DNA of 64,000 nt, from NCBI RefSeq assembly GCF_905404315.1, contig NC_066275.1, positions 1,674,001 through 1,738,000 of the forward strand. The letters are read 5' to 3'. The DNA is from Leptidea sinapis (Eukaryota; Arthropoda; Insecta; Lepidoptera; Pieridae). The first letter of the stretch is position 1, and the number at the start of each line of letters is the position of its first letter. Positions 12,210-23,439 of this stretch are shown one piece after another. Under the pieces are notes generated by a model. The model was not told the origin of the DNA. It saw nothing but the letters and a program-made list of their open reading frames with translations, and did no database searches. Position numbers and translations under genes: made by a program.

Positions 12210-13005
12210 GGCTGGTGGCCTCTAGCTTGTCCAGCAACTCTTTCATTTCCACTTCAGATGATGCAAATAGGGTGATGTTAACGGTATAGCGGAGATTCGA
12301 TATTTCGACTCTACCTATCTTTATGCCACCTTCCCAGTTTTCTAGTGTTTGTCGCATTATCTGTTTTCCGTATATGTTGAATAGTATAGGGGAGATCACG
12401 TATCCCTGTCGAACACCTTTTTGGAACTTAAATGTGCTCGATGTGACATCCTCAATCGTAACTGTGCCATACCCTGACTCATAGAGGCTGCGTATTAGCA
12501 TAACAAGATGCGCTGGAACACCTAACATTGAGAGTACATGCCACAGGCCTCCCCATTTTACGCAGTCAAAAGCCTTCTGGTAGTCAACAAAGCACATGAA
12601 GGTCGGCGTGTTGTACTCGTAGAATTTTTCTACTATTAGTCGCAGATTCAGGATTTGTTCTCTCGTTCCTCTGCCTTTTACAAAACCTGCTTGTTCTTCC
12701 GGTATTTGCCAGCCGAGAAAGGATCGCAATCTCGCGTTGATTGCATGTATAGAATCTTACTAACATGTGACACCAGGGCGATTGTTCTGTAGTTATTACA
12801 GTTTCTTACTGAGCCCATATTATGAAGAGGGAGTATAGACGAGTGTGTCCAGTCCGATTGTCAGTGTCCAGTTTGCCATACTGCGTTGCAGATGTTGTGC
12901 AGTTGGGTTATTCCGTTAGGTCCCAGGGCCTTTAGTACCTCCGCTGTGATGCAATCTGGTCCCGGAGCCTCGTTGTTTTCAGTTTCCGGATGTTTTTGAG
13001 TAAAA
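12210..13005 (-). pseudogene. RTE2 LINE, reverse transcriptase region
   Basis: Minus-strand order: NNEAPGPDCITAEVLKALG (about 12,980), NYRTIALVSHVSKIL, IPEEQAGFVKGRGTREQILN, palm FVDYQKAFDCVKW, FQKGVRQGYVISPILFNIYG, then LRYTVNITLF where LRYADDxTLF is expected. A frameshift separates the first part from the long frame at 12,124-12,729. This is a second RTE-type lineage, distinct from RTE1. The C-terminal continuation is at 8,672-8,800, displaced by the family E insertion. Confidence 0.85.
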
Positions 13006-13079
13006 TTTAAACATTGATAACAGATCTGTCACGTCGGATTACGAAGTTGCAACAATTTTCGAAACAAGATATACTTCCA

Positions 13080-13330
13080 CTACAAATTCGTTGAACTCTG
13101 ATGATCCAGACTTCGCACTTTCACTATTAAAGATAATATTCTTAAATGTGATAAGATCTCTAAATATGATCCTGTTTCTGGCTCTGATGTTATAAAAGCT
13201 TTTAAATCTATTAAGACTAATGCAACAAATGATCTCTGGGGCATATCAGTTAAACTTTTAAAGCCTTTGATTAATATTCTTGCACCAGATTTAGCTGTAA
13301 TATTTAACATTTCTCTGCCAATTACTTAAG
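13080..13330 (+). pseudogene. LINE fragment, N-terminal RT region
   Basis: Plus-strand frame YDPVSGSDVIKAFKSIKTNA, then TNDLWGISVKLLKPLINILAP and DLAVIFN. This resembles the segment upstream of RT fingers in Jockey/CR1-group LINEs. One frameshift near 13,120, then a stop. Confidence 0.6.
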
Positions 13331-13334
13331 CAAA

Positions 13335-14060
13335 AAAAGCAGATTTCCAAAAACTTTGTTGCAAAGGAGTAATTCCAGAGGAATAGGTACCATGATTGGT
13401 ATAAGAAAATGGAGATCGACGTTAGTATTGTCGATCGATGCTAGTATGTCTGATGAAGATACCTCGGATGAAGAGTAAGATTAAAATATGTTTAAGGAGA
13501 AGGATATTATAATTTCAAAAATATAAGAACGTTAATTATGTTGGTTTTGTTATCTTTCTTTTTAATTTTTGTTTTAATTTGCTGTTAATTATACGTTTTC
13601 GCAAATGCTGTACAATTTACGGTTTATACTCTTTGTTTTATTTTTGAGTAGTCAGGTAACAACAAAATTAATAAGTATAAACATTACACTGACAGAAAGC
13701 CCATGAAAAATTAGAGTCAAGAAAATATTAAAATCGATGTACGTGCTCTTGACTTAATATATTATAATTCTTATTTATATACAGGTAAAATGAACTAACA
13801 TATGTGTTTTTTTATAATTAATTAGATTTATTCCTGTCTTAAAGATGTAACTCGATCTGTTTTCTGATATTATTATAGACTTTCGGCACACAACATTTAG
13901 TTATTAAATTTGTTAACAATTATTAAAATTATTAAATTATTAAACAATTATTTGATAGATAATTGTTCTAAAAATAAATTTTAGCGCAACTTTAATTATA
14001 TTTTATTTTATCAGAGATTTTGTTCATTCGACTTTCAAAATGTATTATCTCGTTTTGACA
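13335..14060. other. Unidentified right part of the composite insertion
   Basis: AT-rich. A short plus-strand frame ends in an acidic tail (MSDEDTSDEE, stop near 13,479), which could be the C-terminus of a lost transposon protein. No domain recognised. Confidence 0.3.
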
Positions 14061-14066
14061 ACGACG

Positions 14067-15010
14067 ATATGTGTTTTGGTTGACATAATGAAGTCGATCT
14101 CATTTTTGGTGGCACCATCGGGGCTGATCCAAGTCCATTTGCGTTGTTCTGGCTTCATATATCATATAGAGATCCTCCTTCTCCATGAAGTCAGCCAGCA
14201 TCTGGCTTCGGGCGTTCCGATTTCCATAACCAAATTGCCCCACTCTCAACTCATCGCCGCTAAGTTTGTCCAGTTTTGCATTGAAGTCTCCCATGACAAC
14301 TTTGAAGTGGGTCTTCGGAGTGTGGATGGCTATTGAGATGTCCTCATAATATATTGCCTCCAGCTCGTCGTTTGAGTGTGTCGAAGTCGGAGCGTAAACC
14401 TGTATGACCTTTAACGAATACCGTTCAGTAATTCTGAGTATTAGGTACGCTACCCACCTCAGTTACGTTGTGAACGAGGAACCCGACAACACCCTGGGAC
14501 AGTTGGTCGCCCTCCCGGTAGTAGAGTATGTGTCCAGAATTTAGGATTATCGAGTCCTAACCCTGCCTTCGGACCTCATATAACTCCACGACATCCTATC
14601 GTCATCTGCTCACAGCTTTCTCCAGTTCCTCCAACTTCTCTTCGGTCTGCAGTGTCTTGACATTGTATGCGGCCAGGGCCAATGGTCTTCGTTTGTGGTA
14701 GCGCTGCCGCACCCGGGGATTCTTAGCAGCCCCTGCCCCGTCACTTATGTGACTGCTACCGTGGCTACCACGAGCGGGGCCGCAGGGGACTGGAGGCCGG
14801 GGCCTTAATAGTGTCTATAATATTTTGGGGGGTTTCTTTTGCCGTATTCGCCACGCTTGGCAGACGAGTTGGCGATCGCAGTAAGTGGTGTGCTCTTAAC
14901 GAAGAATGCTGCTGCCCATCCTTCGTTCTTTGTATCCCTTAGTCGCCTCTTAGGACACCTACGGGAGGAGATGGGGCGGTGCTATTCTGGTGCGACACCA
15001 CACGCACCTT
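14067..15010 (-). pseudogene. RTE1 LINE, 5' UTR and endonuclease half
   Basis: Minus strand. The 5' region carries the shared UTR module. Then endonuclease pieces: LALAAYNVKTL (near 14,675), ILYYREGDQLSQGVVGF, VMGDFNAKLDKLSGDELRVG (14,294 downwards), RNARSQMLADFMEKEDLYM, and DGATKNEIDFIM at the junction. Multiple stops and frameshifts. The next residues continue at 7,044. Confidence 0.8.
14936..14966 (-). other. Shared LINE 5' UTR module, copy 2
   Basis: In minus sense GGTGTCCTAAGAGGCGACTA then AGGG, one base different in the core from copy 1 despite belonging to a different LINE clade. Confidence 0.75.
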
Positions 15011-15344
15011 CTATTAGTCTATGGTTATAATAGAGGTTCATTTGTTTCCGCAATATATCCACTATCGTATCCAGTTAATGCTATCCATGTTTTTCTATTT
15101 ACTCCGGCATTGCTTCGGTTAATTTGCTTGCGGGTCAGATAGAATCTGTCACTTGCAGATATCAGACAATTTACTATTCGCTCTTAGGTTCTTGGAGATA
15201 CTGTGAAAGTATGAAGCTATATTCTATGTGTAAGAACAGGATGTTTTACAAATGAACTCAATTCCATGAATATGTCTACTAGACACGCTTTCTGGCTTAA
15301 TAGTTTATAATTATGATATACATTATTTATATTTGAAACTTTAC

Positions 15345-15648
15345 CAGTGGGAGGCTCCTATGCATAGGATGCCGATTATGGGTACCACGACGGCGCCTAT
15401 TTCTGCCGTGAAGCAGTAATGCGTAAACATTAATGTGTTTTTAGCCTGAAAGGCGCCGTAGCTAGTGAAATTAATGAGCAATTGAGACTTAACACCCTTT
15501 GTCTCAAGGTGAAGAGCGCAATTGTAGTGCCGCTCAGAATTTTAGGGTTTTCCAATAATCCTGAGCGACACTGCATTTTAATCGGCAGGGCGTATCAATT
15601 ACCATCAGCTGAACGCCTCGCTCGTCCCGTCCCTTATTTAAAAAAAAA
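15345..15648 (+). repeat. S repeat (SINE-like)
   Basis: Near-complete copy: 5' CAGTGGGAGGCTCC, internal GAAGCAGTAATG and GTGAAATTAATGAG, 3' GGGCGTATCAATTACCATCA and an A-tract. No coding capacity. Confidence 0.85.
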
Positions 15649-15694
15649 TTGAAACAGAAATATAATTAATACCAAAATTTATGGACTAACAAGT

Positions 15695-15860
15695 GATAAC
15701 GGTTGGCTTAGTTGGTAAGAGCGATGAGACGTAGCCCAAAAAGCGCGAGTTCGATTCCGCGTCGATCATACGTTTTGGAGCAAATTACTATATTCAATCC
15801 CAGACGTGAGGGATAATACTTCAAAAAATAACAAACAATATAAGAAACCTTATTCCACAT
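15695..15860 (+). repeat. tRNA-like element, divergent copy
   Basis: Head GGTTGGCTTAGTTGGTAAGA and B-box GAGTTCGATTCC, then a 3' segment AATCCCAGACGTGAGGGATA matching the terminal segment of the element at 43.98-44.4 kb. Not a functional tRNA by eye: the anticodon arm is disrupted. Confidence 0.6.
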
Positions 15861-15876
15861 GTTGACGAACTTCTAG

Positions 15877-16182
15877 AAGTGGGAGGCTCCTTTGCACAGG
15901 ATGCCGGCTAGATTATGAGTACTACATCGGCGCGTTTTGCTGCCGTGAAGCAGTAATGTGTAAGCATTATTGTGTTTCGGTCTGAAGGACGCCGTATCTA
16001 GTGAAATTACTGCGCAAATGAGACTTATCATCTTATATCTCAAGGTGACGAGCGCAATTGTAGTGCCACTGAGAATTTTTGGATTTTTCAAGAATTCTAA
16101 GCGGCACTGTATTGCAATTGGCAGGGCGTATCAATTACCATCAGCTGAGCATTCTGTTCGTCTCTTCCTTTATTGTTATAAC
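15877..16182 (+). repeat. S repeat
   Basis: Near-complete copy beginning AGTGGGAGGCTCCTTTGCAC, ending in a degraded CTTTATTGTTATAA tail instead of an A-tract. Confidence 0.85.
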
Positions 16183-16399
16183 CAAAACTTTAAAATTACC
16201 TCGATTTTAGATTAATTGAAATAACGTTATCATGGAATCATGTCATCCGCATGGAATTACTTGTTCTTAATATAGCAGCTATTTTAGATCTAAGTGGTAT
16301 AGCTTGTCATGACAGCAAGCGACCATTACGTCGGTATATGGGTTAGAATTATTAGTAGTATTGTAAACCATTACGATACGATGAGAAGATGATTTCAAA

Positions 16400-16492
16400 A
16401 ATATTGCTGGACCAACATGGAAAAGAACAACTTACGACAGGAAAATGTGGAAAGATCTAGAGAAGGCCTATGTCGGCGGACAAACGAGCAAC
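16400..16492 (+). pseudogene. RTE-like C-terminal scrap
   Basis: Frame AGPTWKRTTYDRKMWKDLEK then AYVGGQTS, the same C-terminal pattern as the RTE tail at 63.4-63.6 kb (AGKTWYRLAKDRKEWKKLAE). Directly followed by a minus-strand S repeat. Confidence 0.55.
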
Positions 16493-16757
16493 TTTTTTTT
16501 GTTTATGATAATAAGGGACGAGACTAGCCGGACGTTTAGCTGATGGTAATTGATACGCCTTGCCCATTATAATGCAGTATCCGTCAGGATTCTTGAAAAA
16601 CTCAAGAATTCTGAGCGGTGCTACAATTGCGCTCGTCACCTCGAGACTTATGATGTTAAGTCTCATTTGTCCAGTAATTTCACTAGCTACGGCGCCTTTC
16701 AGACCGAAACAGTAAAGTTTACACATAACTGCTTCACGGCAGAAATAGGCGCATATT
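16493..16757 (-). repeat. S repeat, lacks its 5' end
   Basis: Minus-strand copy from the tail (T-run at 16,493, GATGGTAATTGATACGCC) to about the GAAATAGGCGC point. The 5'-most 40-50 bp are missing. Confidence 0.8.
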
Positions 16758-16991
16758 AACATTAACGTAACATTAGGTGAAATATAATTATAATCATTTA
16801 GTATATTAAGTTGCAGCATAAGTTAAAAATGTACATTTTTAGTTTGCTTGCAATAAAGGCTTCATCAATTCATACCATTAGGTATCACGCTGGTGGCTTG
16901 AACACAAGGAAGGTCGTTGGAATCGGATATGACTTGCATCGAAACTCTGGCTTCTGTGCAATGCTCAAGATACTTCAGTTTACTGGCCATC

Positions 16992-17032
16992 TGTTTTTCC
17001 ATTTGTTGCTGAAAGCAACAAATGGAAAAACA
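16992..17032. repeat. Perfect 19-bp hairpin
   Basis: Arms TGTTTTTCCATTTGTTGCT and its exact reverse complement flank a 3-base loop (GAA). Confidence 0.95.
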
Positions 17033-17380
17033 TTTCGGCCTCTACTGAGATTTACTAATCTTCTCTCGAGTACTTAGCCAGTGGGGTCCTCAGGTGCGAA
17101 GATTGTACAAAGTACTAACCACACGCCTCAATGAAGCTACTGGAAACTCAAGTGCTGGTAGCTTTTTCATTTTTACTACATGTAATGATTTAAATATAGT
17201 TATAAGAATTACTTTTTTAGGTATCTTCAGGAGATGTTGACTCGCAAAACTCTGGCACGAGACTCTACGAAACACGTGTCGAATAATCGTCGTGTAATTA
17301 TTATGTTGTAAATAGGTAAATTATGTTTTTAATGAGATGGGATGTCTGGGCCGCATTAGGTATTTGATAAATATGTTAAA
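17033..17380. other. Stretch without recognisable gene
   Basis: No domain or shared repeat recognised; short open frames only. Confidence 0.4.
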
Positions 17381-18325
17381 GTTAAAATTTAAATATTTTT
17401 ATTAAAAAAATTTTCTTTATGTTTTGCTTGATGAGCTTATGAATTTTTTAATATTGGTTTCGGCTTTTAAGTGTTCTGGTAACTTATTATAAATTTTAAC
17501 TGACATTGGGTAGGGACTGTAACTGTGTAATGTTAATTTAGATTTAGTTTGCAAAAGATTATTTTTACAGCGAGGTGTGTTGTGCCGGGGCACGTCTATA
17601 ATTTTAGTGTATAGATTTGGGTGTTTTCTTACAAACTTACATATTTCGATTATATATGTGCACGGTAATGTAAGAATATTTAGTTTTTGAAAATGAGGTT
17701 TGCAGCTTTCTCTTTGTTTAATTTTTGCAAGCACAAGAATACATTTTTTCTGTAAAATAAAGAGTTCGTGTGCATCTACACTGTTGCCCCACAGTATGAC
17801 GCCGTAGTTTAGCCACGCTTGTGAGTAGTCGTGGTAGACTGTCACTGCCGTTTTTAAATTTGTAGATTTCTTTAGTTCTCTTAAAGCGTATATAAATTGA
17901 TTGATAATTTTGATTTGTTTTTTTGAATATGTGATTTAAAATTCACATTAGAATCTATATTTATAAACAGCAGAGAGAAATTTTGAACATATTCTAATTT
18001 TGTTTTATTATACTATGTATAATTTATGTCTAGTTTATTTTTTTGCCTCGGTCTAAATTGCATTAATTTTGTTTTACTGAATTGATCTCTAAATTATGAT
18101 CGCTTAGCCACTCCGTTACCTTATTTATAATTGTATCCAATTTTTCATTAAGTTTGTTACTATTTATACAAGGGAACACAACGGAAAAATCGTCTGCAAA
18201 CATAACACAATGTACATCAATAACTTTCGGAAGGTCATTGATGTCAATAAGAAAGAGGACACATCCGAGTACGGACCCCTGAGGAATTGAGTCCCGCACC
18301 TGCTGGGCCGTTTCTAGCAAATTCC
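17380..18325 (-). pseudogene. Family T LINE, RT palm to tail
   Basis: Minus strand: IPQGSVLGCVLFLIDINDLP and CVMFADDFSVV (18,063-18,320), then a thumb/C-terminal part (17,417-17,845) with WLNYGVILWGNS, LFILQKKCI, KLNILTLPCTYI, YNKLPEHLK. The tail AATAAAAATATTTAAATTT resembles that of the truncated copies at 4,052 and 53,365. 5'-truncated before the palm. FADD is present, but the frame between the two ORFs is broken. Confidence 0.8.
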
Positions 18326-18589
18326 TTAATGTGTTATATTATTTTAAACTATAACAAATAAGCAGTCTGATGAATAAAATAAAAATAGTAATAAGAGTTG
18401 TTAATCCATTTAGGTAAAATAGTTCAAAAACAATTTAGATATTAATCTAATAGAAATCACTAAAGGTATTATTAGCTTACTAAGTATGTATGTGAGAAGC
18501 GTTGTTTTGACGAAGGTCACACATTATTGTTCAATTTTATTTTTATTGAAATTCAAAATAATTTTTAAACGTTATGGCTACTGTAACAT

Positions 18590-18691
18590 AAATGACCTTC
18601 TTAATGAGGCCACAGATTGGGAATGGAGTGGCTGCCCTCAGGCTATTTATTAAATGAAGTTATATTGTGACAAATCTTTATAAAAAAAGCT
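18590..18691 (+). repeat. Family T LINE tail, left half
   Basis: Matches 53,095-53,240 (ACAGATTGGGAATGGAG, CCTCAGGCTATT). The element resumes at 19,276 after an inserted 584-bp repeat. Confidence 0.7.
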
Positions 18692-19275
18692 GCCAAGTGC
18701 GAGACGGACTCACCCATGTTTCATAGCAGCAAGTAACATCATATAAAAGTTCTTGTAGTTCGTTGTAACTTCGATCAATGTTTTATTAATAGTGTATATT
18801 TTTAATTTAATTTATTTATTTTTAATTTGCGGTTTATGACGTACCTATTAATAAAAAAACTTCTTACTAGATCTCGTTCGAACCAATTTTCGGTGGAAGT
18901 TTCCATGAAAATGTACATCATTTTTTTAGTTTTATCATTACTTTAGTACACTTTGGAAGGGTCACTCGCGCAAACTGTTTAGTTTACAAAGTAATATATT
19001 AGAAACCTCAATATCATTCTTGAAGACCTATTCATTGATGCCACAGGTATGGGTTTGATGAAAAATTTTTTTTGAGTTTCAGTTCTAAGTATGGGGTTTT
19101 ACTATTTTTGTGTGAAAATGCGGCTTACAGAAAACATCTATTTACCATGTTTCAACAGTACAGTTCTTATAGTTTTGGGAAAAAGTGGCTGTGACATACG
19201 GACGGACAGACACACAGACATGACGAATCCAAATGGGTTTCGTTTTTTGCCATTGGGCTACGGAACCATAAGAAG
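18692..19275 (-). repeat. Conserved repeat C, complete copy
   Basis: Bounded by AAGCT on both sides (18,687-18,691 and 19,276-19,280), which looks like a 5-bp target duplication because the flanks form one family T tail. Contains the stretches GTGGCTGTGACATACGGACG and GTCACTCGCGCAAACTG that recur at 37.7-38.1 and 60.96-61.49 kb. No ORF. The ends are not TG/CA, so it is probably not a solo LTR. Superfamily unknown to me. Confidence 0.65.
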
Positions 19276-19388
19276 AAGCTCACTCAGTTTCTTGTAGCCG
19301 GTTTGAGGCATAAATTTTCTAATGGGTTGTAGTTTTTGACTATGAAAAAGTTATTTTAAATCCGATACTGAATAAAAATATTTGAATG
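19276..19388 (+). repeat. Family T LINE tail, right half
   Basis: Continues the family T 3' UTR (GGGTTGTAGTTTTTGACTAT) to the tail GAATAAAAATATTTGAAT. Confidence 0.7.
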
Positions 19389-19389
19389 A

Positions 19390-20225
19390 TGTATCAAAGA
19401 GAATTTGAACTCGTATTATACGTTGTCTATATTCGCGCAACGTAGAGTTTAGAGATGGATTAATTGTTGACCCCCTGACTCCACGAATCTGTGATATGTC
19501 ACAACATATTGTGAAGTAATGAAATGATTAGACAGAGCTACGTACAACGTATTGTATGAGTGTTTATGTCAAGCAACCCCTCGCAATTGTTTACGTGGCA
19601 ATTTAAACATACAACGTTTTTATATTGAGTTCCCATTACTTTGGAGTTATAATCTATAGCTAAAGAGAGTCCAAGAAACATGTGTTCTAAAATGAATGTT
19701 ATGGGTGAAAAAAAAATGTTATTAAATGTACTTTGTGTCTTCATTGTAACCAGTATGGTAAGTCTCAACTTAGCGACGTTGCCAACCTTACACTTACAAA
19801 GATAATCAAAGGACATAATAATCAATGAAAGTAAGATAGTCACATATTTTCATTGATAAGTACAGTCATTCATAATTTGAAGCTCTTAATAAGCAGCGTT
19901 ATGGACCCCATTTTGGGTATAGACCTGCCACAACTTTTTCCATTTTTCCCTTTCCTTGCCCCGATTGATCCAGTTTCTCCCCATATATTATTATTATATT
20001 ATTATAGTAAGCAGCGTTGCCAATTTTCTCGGAAAAGTGTACGACATTGATATTTGATAATTATTTCAATTTCTTTATTACAACAAAAACATACAAAATT
20101 TCAATTCTAATAAACGGTCGAGTTTCCCATACCTTATAGTTATAGGAATTCAACTTAAACATGTTGTATATCGGGACTCTCGGTTTAACTTTCTTTATAA
20201 ACTCCAAAACCAGTTGGAGGGTTTG
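19390..20225. other. AT-rich stretch, nothing identified
   Basis: The 101-codon minus frame at 19,538-19,843 has no motif that I recognise, and flanking splice signals are not convincing. Confidence 0.4.
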
Positions 20226-20227
20226 CG

Positions 20228-20340
20228 TAGGGTACTGGCTAAGTGGGTACCACAGGCGGTAATGTGGAACAATTATTTGGGTTTTGAAAGGCGTAGTAGT
20301 AAGTGAAATTACAGGGATAATGAGACTTACTAGAGCAAGA
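20228..20340 (+). repeat. S repeat, degraded internal fragment
   Basis: Recognisable GGGTACCAC, TTTGAAAGGCGTAGTAG and GTGAAATTACAGGGATAATG; both ends lost. Confidence 0.6.
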
Positions 20341-20344
20341 GCCT

Positions 20345-21570
20345 GTAAATCACTTCTACAGCTACCCTACATGCTTGTCTGTCAAAGGGTTGGAACTATT
20401 AAAAGTATCTGGCTAAAGAGGAAACATCATGTAATTATCACTTTTAAATATAAAATCAGTTTTTATACTATAACTTAAGTACAAGTTAAGTAGTACAATT
20501 ATAATAATAAATGGAGTGTCTGGCAAGGAGTTGCCACGATGTTAACTGTCTTTCAATCAATGACTTAATTTTTAATTATTTTCTGAAGGAAGATTAGATC
20601 GGTATTTTACACACCTTTAGTTCCATTGATATGCCAAAACTCTCTTTTCCGCTTTTATAAAATAACGAAGGTCTGGGGTTCACCCGCTCTTAGACCATAA
20701 CATTTTATGTCTAAACGAATCAAAATAAATTGTTACGTTGTATGTTAAATAATGTAATGTTTAACCCGTTTTAAATTTAAAAAAAATATAAAGAATTGAC
20801 TCATAAAAAGTATATTATGCGGTTAAAAGAATATATAGAGAATAAAGAAGTATCGAAAGTAGATAATCTTGGTCCACCTAATAATAATTATTCATAAATC
20901 TTATAAATATCTATTTTGTTGGTTTCTATAAAAAACACTATAATTGCATTATATAAAAACATTTCGTGGTATTGCTTTGTAAGCATTTTAAGTTGTTTTA
21001 GTTTCTCGCATAATCATGCATCTTTTCTTCTCTCTCAGTGCACCATTCAAAATAAATCTCCAACGAATCAATTTTGTAACTATAAACGAATTTACGACAT
21101 AACAGGGCTCTCGATAAATTGAATCTTTGATGAAAAGTTGTAAAATAACAGAGCTAAGTCGTAGGTATAGTGATGCTCCGTCTAGACGTGTGAGCTCAAT
21201 AATCACAATATACAATGCGAACTCAGTGCTAAAGTCGGGTTATAGTTCCATTAGTACATGCATTTGCACGAGAGTGTTTCTCGTAATAAACAGCTGCAAC
21301 GAACTCAAAGAAATAATCCAAATGCATTCTGGCTACTTTTTAAACCCGCAACTTTTGATAATGCAAATGTTTTTTTAAACAGAATAATCATTAATGAAAG
21401 ACTATTTTAACTTTTATATTCTATTTCAATTTTCTCTATAACTTTTTATTGTTGGCGATTTTCTCGGAAGTATTGTGACAATTGTAGGAGATTTTTGTTT
21501 GGTCTTTTTTAGGGTTTAGGGTAGCAGTATGTCTTTGTGTGCATGATAGTACGCGACTTAGCTCAGTGAC
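20345..21570. other. AT-rich stretch with no supported gene
   Basis: One possible repeat trace near 21,020 (AGAGAAG motif as in the 36-kb repeat pair). No gene supported. Confidence 0.4.
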
Positions 21571-21579
21571 TAAATATTT

Positions 21580-21882
21580 CATCATCAGCCGGAAGACGTC
21601 CACTGCTGGACAAAGGCGTCTCCCAAAGATTTCCATGACGATCAGTCCTGCGCTGCCGTTATACAATGTATTCCGGCGATCTTGACCAGATCGTCGGTCC
21701 ATATTGTGGGGGACCTGCCAACACTGCGTCTTCCGGTACGTGGTCGCCATTCAAGAACTTTACTGCCCCAACGGCCATTTGTCCGTCAAACTATGTGCTT
21801 TACCCACTGCCACATCTTTGGACTATGTCGGTATCTTTGGTTCTCCTACGGGTCTCCTCATTTTACAAAATACTTACCTACA
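21580..21882 (-). pseudogene. RTE-clade LINE C-terminus
   Basis: Minus strand encodes decayed forms of the RTE tail (AKxKWxWAGHIARR, SKVLEWRP, GRPPTxWTDDLV) ending in a CATCATCAGC-type simple tail. Same region as 38,142 and 41,585. Confidence 0.7.
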
Positions 21883-21921
21883 AGATATAGTTCGGCATTC
21901 TTCAACCATGGATGTCGTTTA

Positions 21922-22110
21922 ATAAATTCATCCAAATTCAAATAATTTTATGCAAAGTAGGATTTTAAATCATTTATTTGAACATCTAAATCCACCAATC
22001 ATGAATATAAGACATACAAACTGAGAGCGGTCGCTTCATTCCCAAGTTAGGCTATCATACTGGCTATCATTAACACAGACAGACGCTCAATTAAAAGGGC
22101 TTGTCTCACT
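21922..22110 (-). repeat. Family T LINE tail fragment
   Basis: Minus-strand TTTGAATTTGGATG tail and the GGGAATGAAGCGACC segment of the family T 3' UTR. Confidence 0.55.
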
Positions 22111-22576
22111 TCCCGTGTATGTAAACGTAGACACGCGCGGCGGCCACGCCAGCGTGGCTAAGGCTTTAGGGACTCACGAGTACTCACGAGAGCGAGCAGT
22201 GACGCAAGGGCAAGCTTTGTTCGTCACTTAATCGATCCGACCGAATAATTAAAATTGGAGAAACATAAAAGAAAAACAAAACATAATGAAGGTCATTGCG
22301 ATCTAATTTTTTTTTTAGCTTCCTAAAGACACTGGAACGTAAAATTTACTTAAAATAGTTATTTTTATTATGAAATTACCATTCATGATAGGTAGGCATC
22401 TATTATACTAGTTTGGTTGTGTTTCGTTTTTCCTACTTAGACCAAGAGCCGACCACAAAAAAGTTGTTCGATAATGTTTATAGTGCCAATGAGGAGGTAT
22501 GAAAGTTTAGCGCGTTTTCCGCGTCATGGTTCTGTTGAAGGTCGTATTTCTATCTAAATAGTTACTACTCTTTGAA

Positions 22577-22865
22577 TTTTTTTTTATGACAATAAGGGAC
22601 GGGACGAGCAGGACGTTCAGCTGATGGTAATTGATGTACCCTGCCCATTACAATGCAGTGCCTCTCAGGATTCTTTTAATACCCAAAAATTCTGAACAGC
22701 ACTAAAACTGCGCTCGCCACCTTGAGACATAAGATGTTAAGTCCCCTTCCACCCTTCAGACCGAAACACAGTAATGCTTACACATTACTGCTTCACGGCA
22801 GAAATAGGCGCCGTTGTGGTAACCATAATCTAGCCGGCATCCTGTGCAAAGGTGCCTCCCACTGG
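22577..22865 (-). repeat. S repeat
   Basis: Minus-strand copy from T-run through GGACGTTCAGCTGATGGTAA to CCTCCCACTGG. Confidence 0.9.
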
Positions 22866-22869
22866 ATGT

Positions 22870-23330
22870 AACTATATTGACTATGTCGTGATCTTCCAAC
22901 TTATACATTATATCTGCAAATATAATATATTGGTAATAATTGATTTATATTCGTAAAATTAGTACCTACTAGGTAGATATTTATCAAAAAAAATATGTAA
23001 CAAAAACCCATACAAAATCCATGCAAATTTTACTTAGTTAAGCTGCAAATTGACTGTAACTCAAGTGTAGCTTGAAAATATTTCTGCTTTAACAAAGCCT
23101 TTCAATTACGAAGCTACATTGATTCTTACATTTCCCTGTTTTATGGTAATTTTGAATCTGTGAATTGAAATCAATGATGGCTTCTTTGAGGAACATTACG
23201 TTTGTTAAGAACTGACTTTACATTTGTACTTATTTACTTTTAATATACAACATAATTGTTACATCATAAAAATACTTCAATAAGAATTTATTTTTATTAT
23301 TTATTTATACTATTAATCATTTACAGTAAT
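22870..23330. other. AT-rich stretch, nothing identified
   Basis: No supported gene or shared repeat. Confidence 0.4.
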
Positions 23331-23439
23331 AATCTTAAAGCTAAAATAGTCCCGAAAAACTGTTTGGACAGTTTGTCTGCAGGATCAAGTCTCTTGTAAT
23401 ACATTAATTCTTATTAGAACATTGATTTTATACAAGTGT

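Larger units (their letters stand above)
7045..14066. mobile_element. Composite insertion splitting RTE1
   Basis: The RTE1 protein reads continuously from 14,067 to 7,044 if this block is removed (...IDFIMSTKTHI then FNDISVINSV...). The edges carry an inverted ATATCGTCGT (7,043-7,052 and 14,061-14,070) that includes a possible 4-bp ATAT duplication. The outer parts (7,055-7,795 and 13,335-14,060) are unidentified and may be the original invader. The middle is other LINEs. No transposase was recognised. Confidence 0.6.

Noticed and set aside
15700..15775. A functional tRNA gene
   Set aside because: The anticodon stem does not pair, and the following sequence is a repeat terminus.
18692..19275. 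Repeat C as a solo LTR
   Set aside because: The termini are not TG/CA in either orientation, and no primer-binding site or internal LTR-element sequence is present nearby.
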